The position numbers and the translations under genes were made by a program. From assembly GCA_001447805.1 (NCBI GenBank), contig CP013100.1, forward strand, positions 1 through 42,766: DNA of 42,766 nt. Reading direction: 5' to 3'. The DNA comes from Candidatus Tenderia electrophaga. Its GTDB lineage: Bacteria > Pseudomonadota > Gammaproteobacteria > Tenderiales > Tenderiaceae. Below the pieces are notes generated by a model. The model did no database searches. It worked only from the letters and a program-made list of their open reading frames with translations, and was not told where the DNA came from. Positions 42,422 through 42,766 of the stretch are shown here, in pieces (positions within the stretch are counted from its first letter, which is position 1; the number at the start of each line of letters is the position of its first letter).

Positions 42422-42766
42422 TTACAACCATGCCCGTCGAATGATGTCAGCAAGCTCTGCTATATCATCCTCAGAGGCAAACGGCACCTGAGCCAGAATA
42501 ACTCTTCCTTCTCCCGACAGTTTTGCAGCTAGATGCCCGCGACCAAGTAATCTCTCAGCGCCAGGTTCATCAAGAACCAGCATAGAGTTTTTCTTGTCGG
42601 CAACCTTCAGCACCAGTCTGTTTGTTAAATTGGCACGAAGCTGCATCGGCAGTGCGTCTTTGTCCGGTCGCTGTGTAATCAGCACAAGGTTTATTCCTGC
42701 TGCCCGTGCCTTAACGCCCAAGCGGCTTGCGTTCAAATCAACGGCATCCCTGTATTCGTTAATCAT
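42422..42766 (-). CDS. FtsK/HerA-type DNA translocase, C-terminal part (runs off the window)
   Basis: 114 codons read leftward; the Met at the window edge is chance. KARAAGINLVLITQRPDKDA, ANLTNRLVLKVADKKNSMLV and PGAERLLGRGHLAAKL match the C-terminal half of the FtsK/SpoIIIE-HerA ATPase core (sensor and arginine-finger region). Walker A and B lie beyond the window. The gene is convergent with the membrane-NDT gene. In Dnd/Ssp loci a large ATPase of this class (DptH, SspH) is the restriction component, so it may be part of the restriction arm, but an unrelated conjugative or division translocase is also possible. Confidence 0.65.
   Translation of the reverse strand: MINEYRDAVDLNASRLGVKARAAGINLVLITQRPDKDALPMQLRANLTNRLVLKVADKKNSMLVLDEPGAERLLGRGHLAAKLSGEGRVILAQVPFASEDDIAELADIIRRAWL

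Noticed and set aside
1-42766. CRISPR array or tRNA gene as integration target
   Set aside because: I saw no regularly spaced direct repeats and no cloverleaf-like sequence next to the integrase or its remnant.

Overview
The window is a 42.8 kb accessory (genomic island) region, almost certainly from a gammaproteobacterium. Support for that is indirect: two PEP-CTERM-tailed exported proteins, Gram-negative lipoprotein and M16 protease genes, and Shine-Dalgarno-led operons. I cannot name the genus. Base composition is a mosaic. The block at about 12.9-23.4 kb is clearly GC-rich, while about 0.9-1.9 kb, 4.9-9.5 kb and 34.7-42.4 kb are AT-rich, as expected for modules acquired separately. No rRNA, tRNA or CRISPR array is evident.

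Left part (1-9.6 kb). A truncated Fic-family gene lies at the edge. Next come a protein whose N-terminus looks like a proteasome/Ntn-hydrolase fold and a KfrA-like plus WGR-domain gene pair. Divergent from that pair is a tyrosine recombinase (3715-4773). A five-gene minus-strand cluster follows: two unrecognised proteins, then a three-ubiquitin-like-domain/E2-like fusion, a JAMM (JAB) protease and a ThiF/E1-like protein. This is a bacterial ubiquitin-like conjugation module of the type linked to phage defence.

Middle (9.7-34.7 kb). A 1.73 kb cassette (302-aa unknown protein plus NHL-repeat PEP-CTERM protein) occurs twice in the same orientation, at 9731-11457 and 31507-33235. Between the copies are a DUF3800 protein; a BREX/Pgl-like operon (RHH protein, DUF499 ATPase, short PglZ, DUF1156/COG1743 DNA methylase, 173-aa unknown, SNF2 helicase); a lipoprotein; an SRAP/YedK-type protein; an M16 protease; a small membrane protein; and a UvrD-like helicase with an inserted nuclease-like domain. 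The second cassette copy joins abruptly to a truncated Mrr-type endonuclease. Just beyond, at 34461-34658, is a remnant of the 3' end of the same integrase family as at 3.7 kb. This suggests that the 4.8-34.7 kb segment is bounded by related integration events.

Right part (34.7-42.8 kb). A divergent cysteine desulfurase and a DUF4007/ATPase/PAPS-reductase operon form an SspABCD-type DNA phosphorothioation system. Directly downstream is a membrane-anchored nucleoside-deoxyribosyltransferase-like protein, a candidate effector. Convergent with it is the 3' end of an FtsK/HerA-type translocase, possibly a DptH/SspH-like restriction component.

Overall this is a defence island with at least three multi-gene systems: Ub-like conjugation, BREX/Hma-like and Ssp phosphorothioation. 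Single-gene defence candidates (Fic, Mrr, UvrD-nuclease, DUF3800) lie around them. The best places to look for something new are the two unknown genes upstream of the multi-ubiquitin gene, the mosaic DUF499-PglZ-DUF1156-X-SNF2 operon, and the membrane-NDT gene behind sspD.
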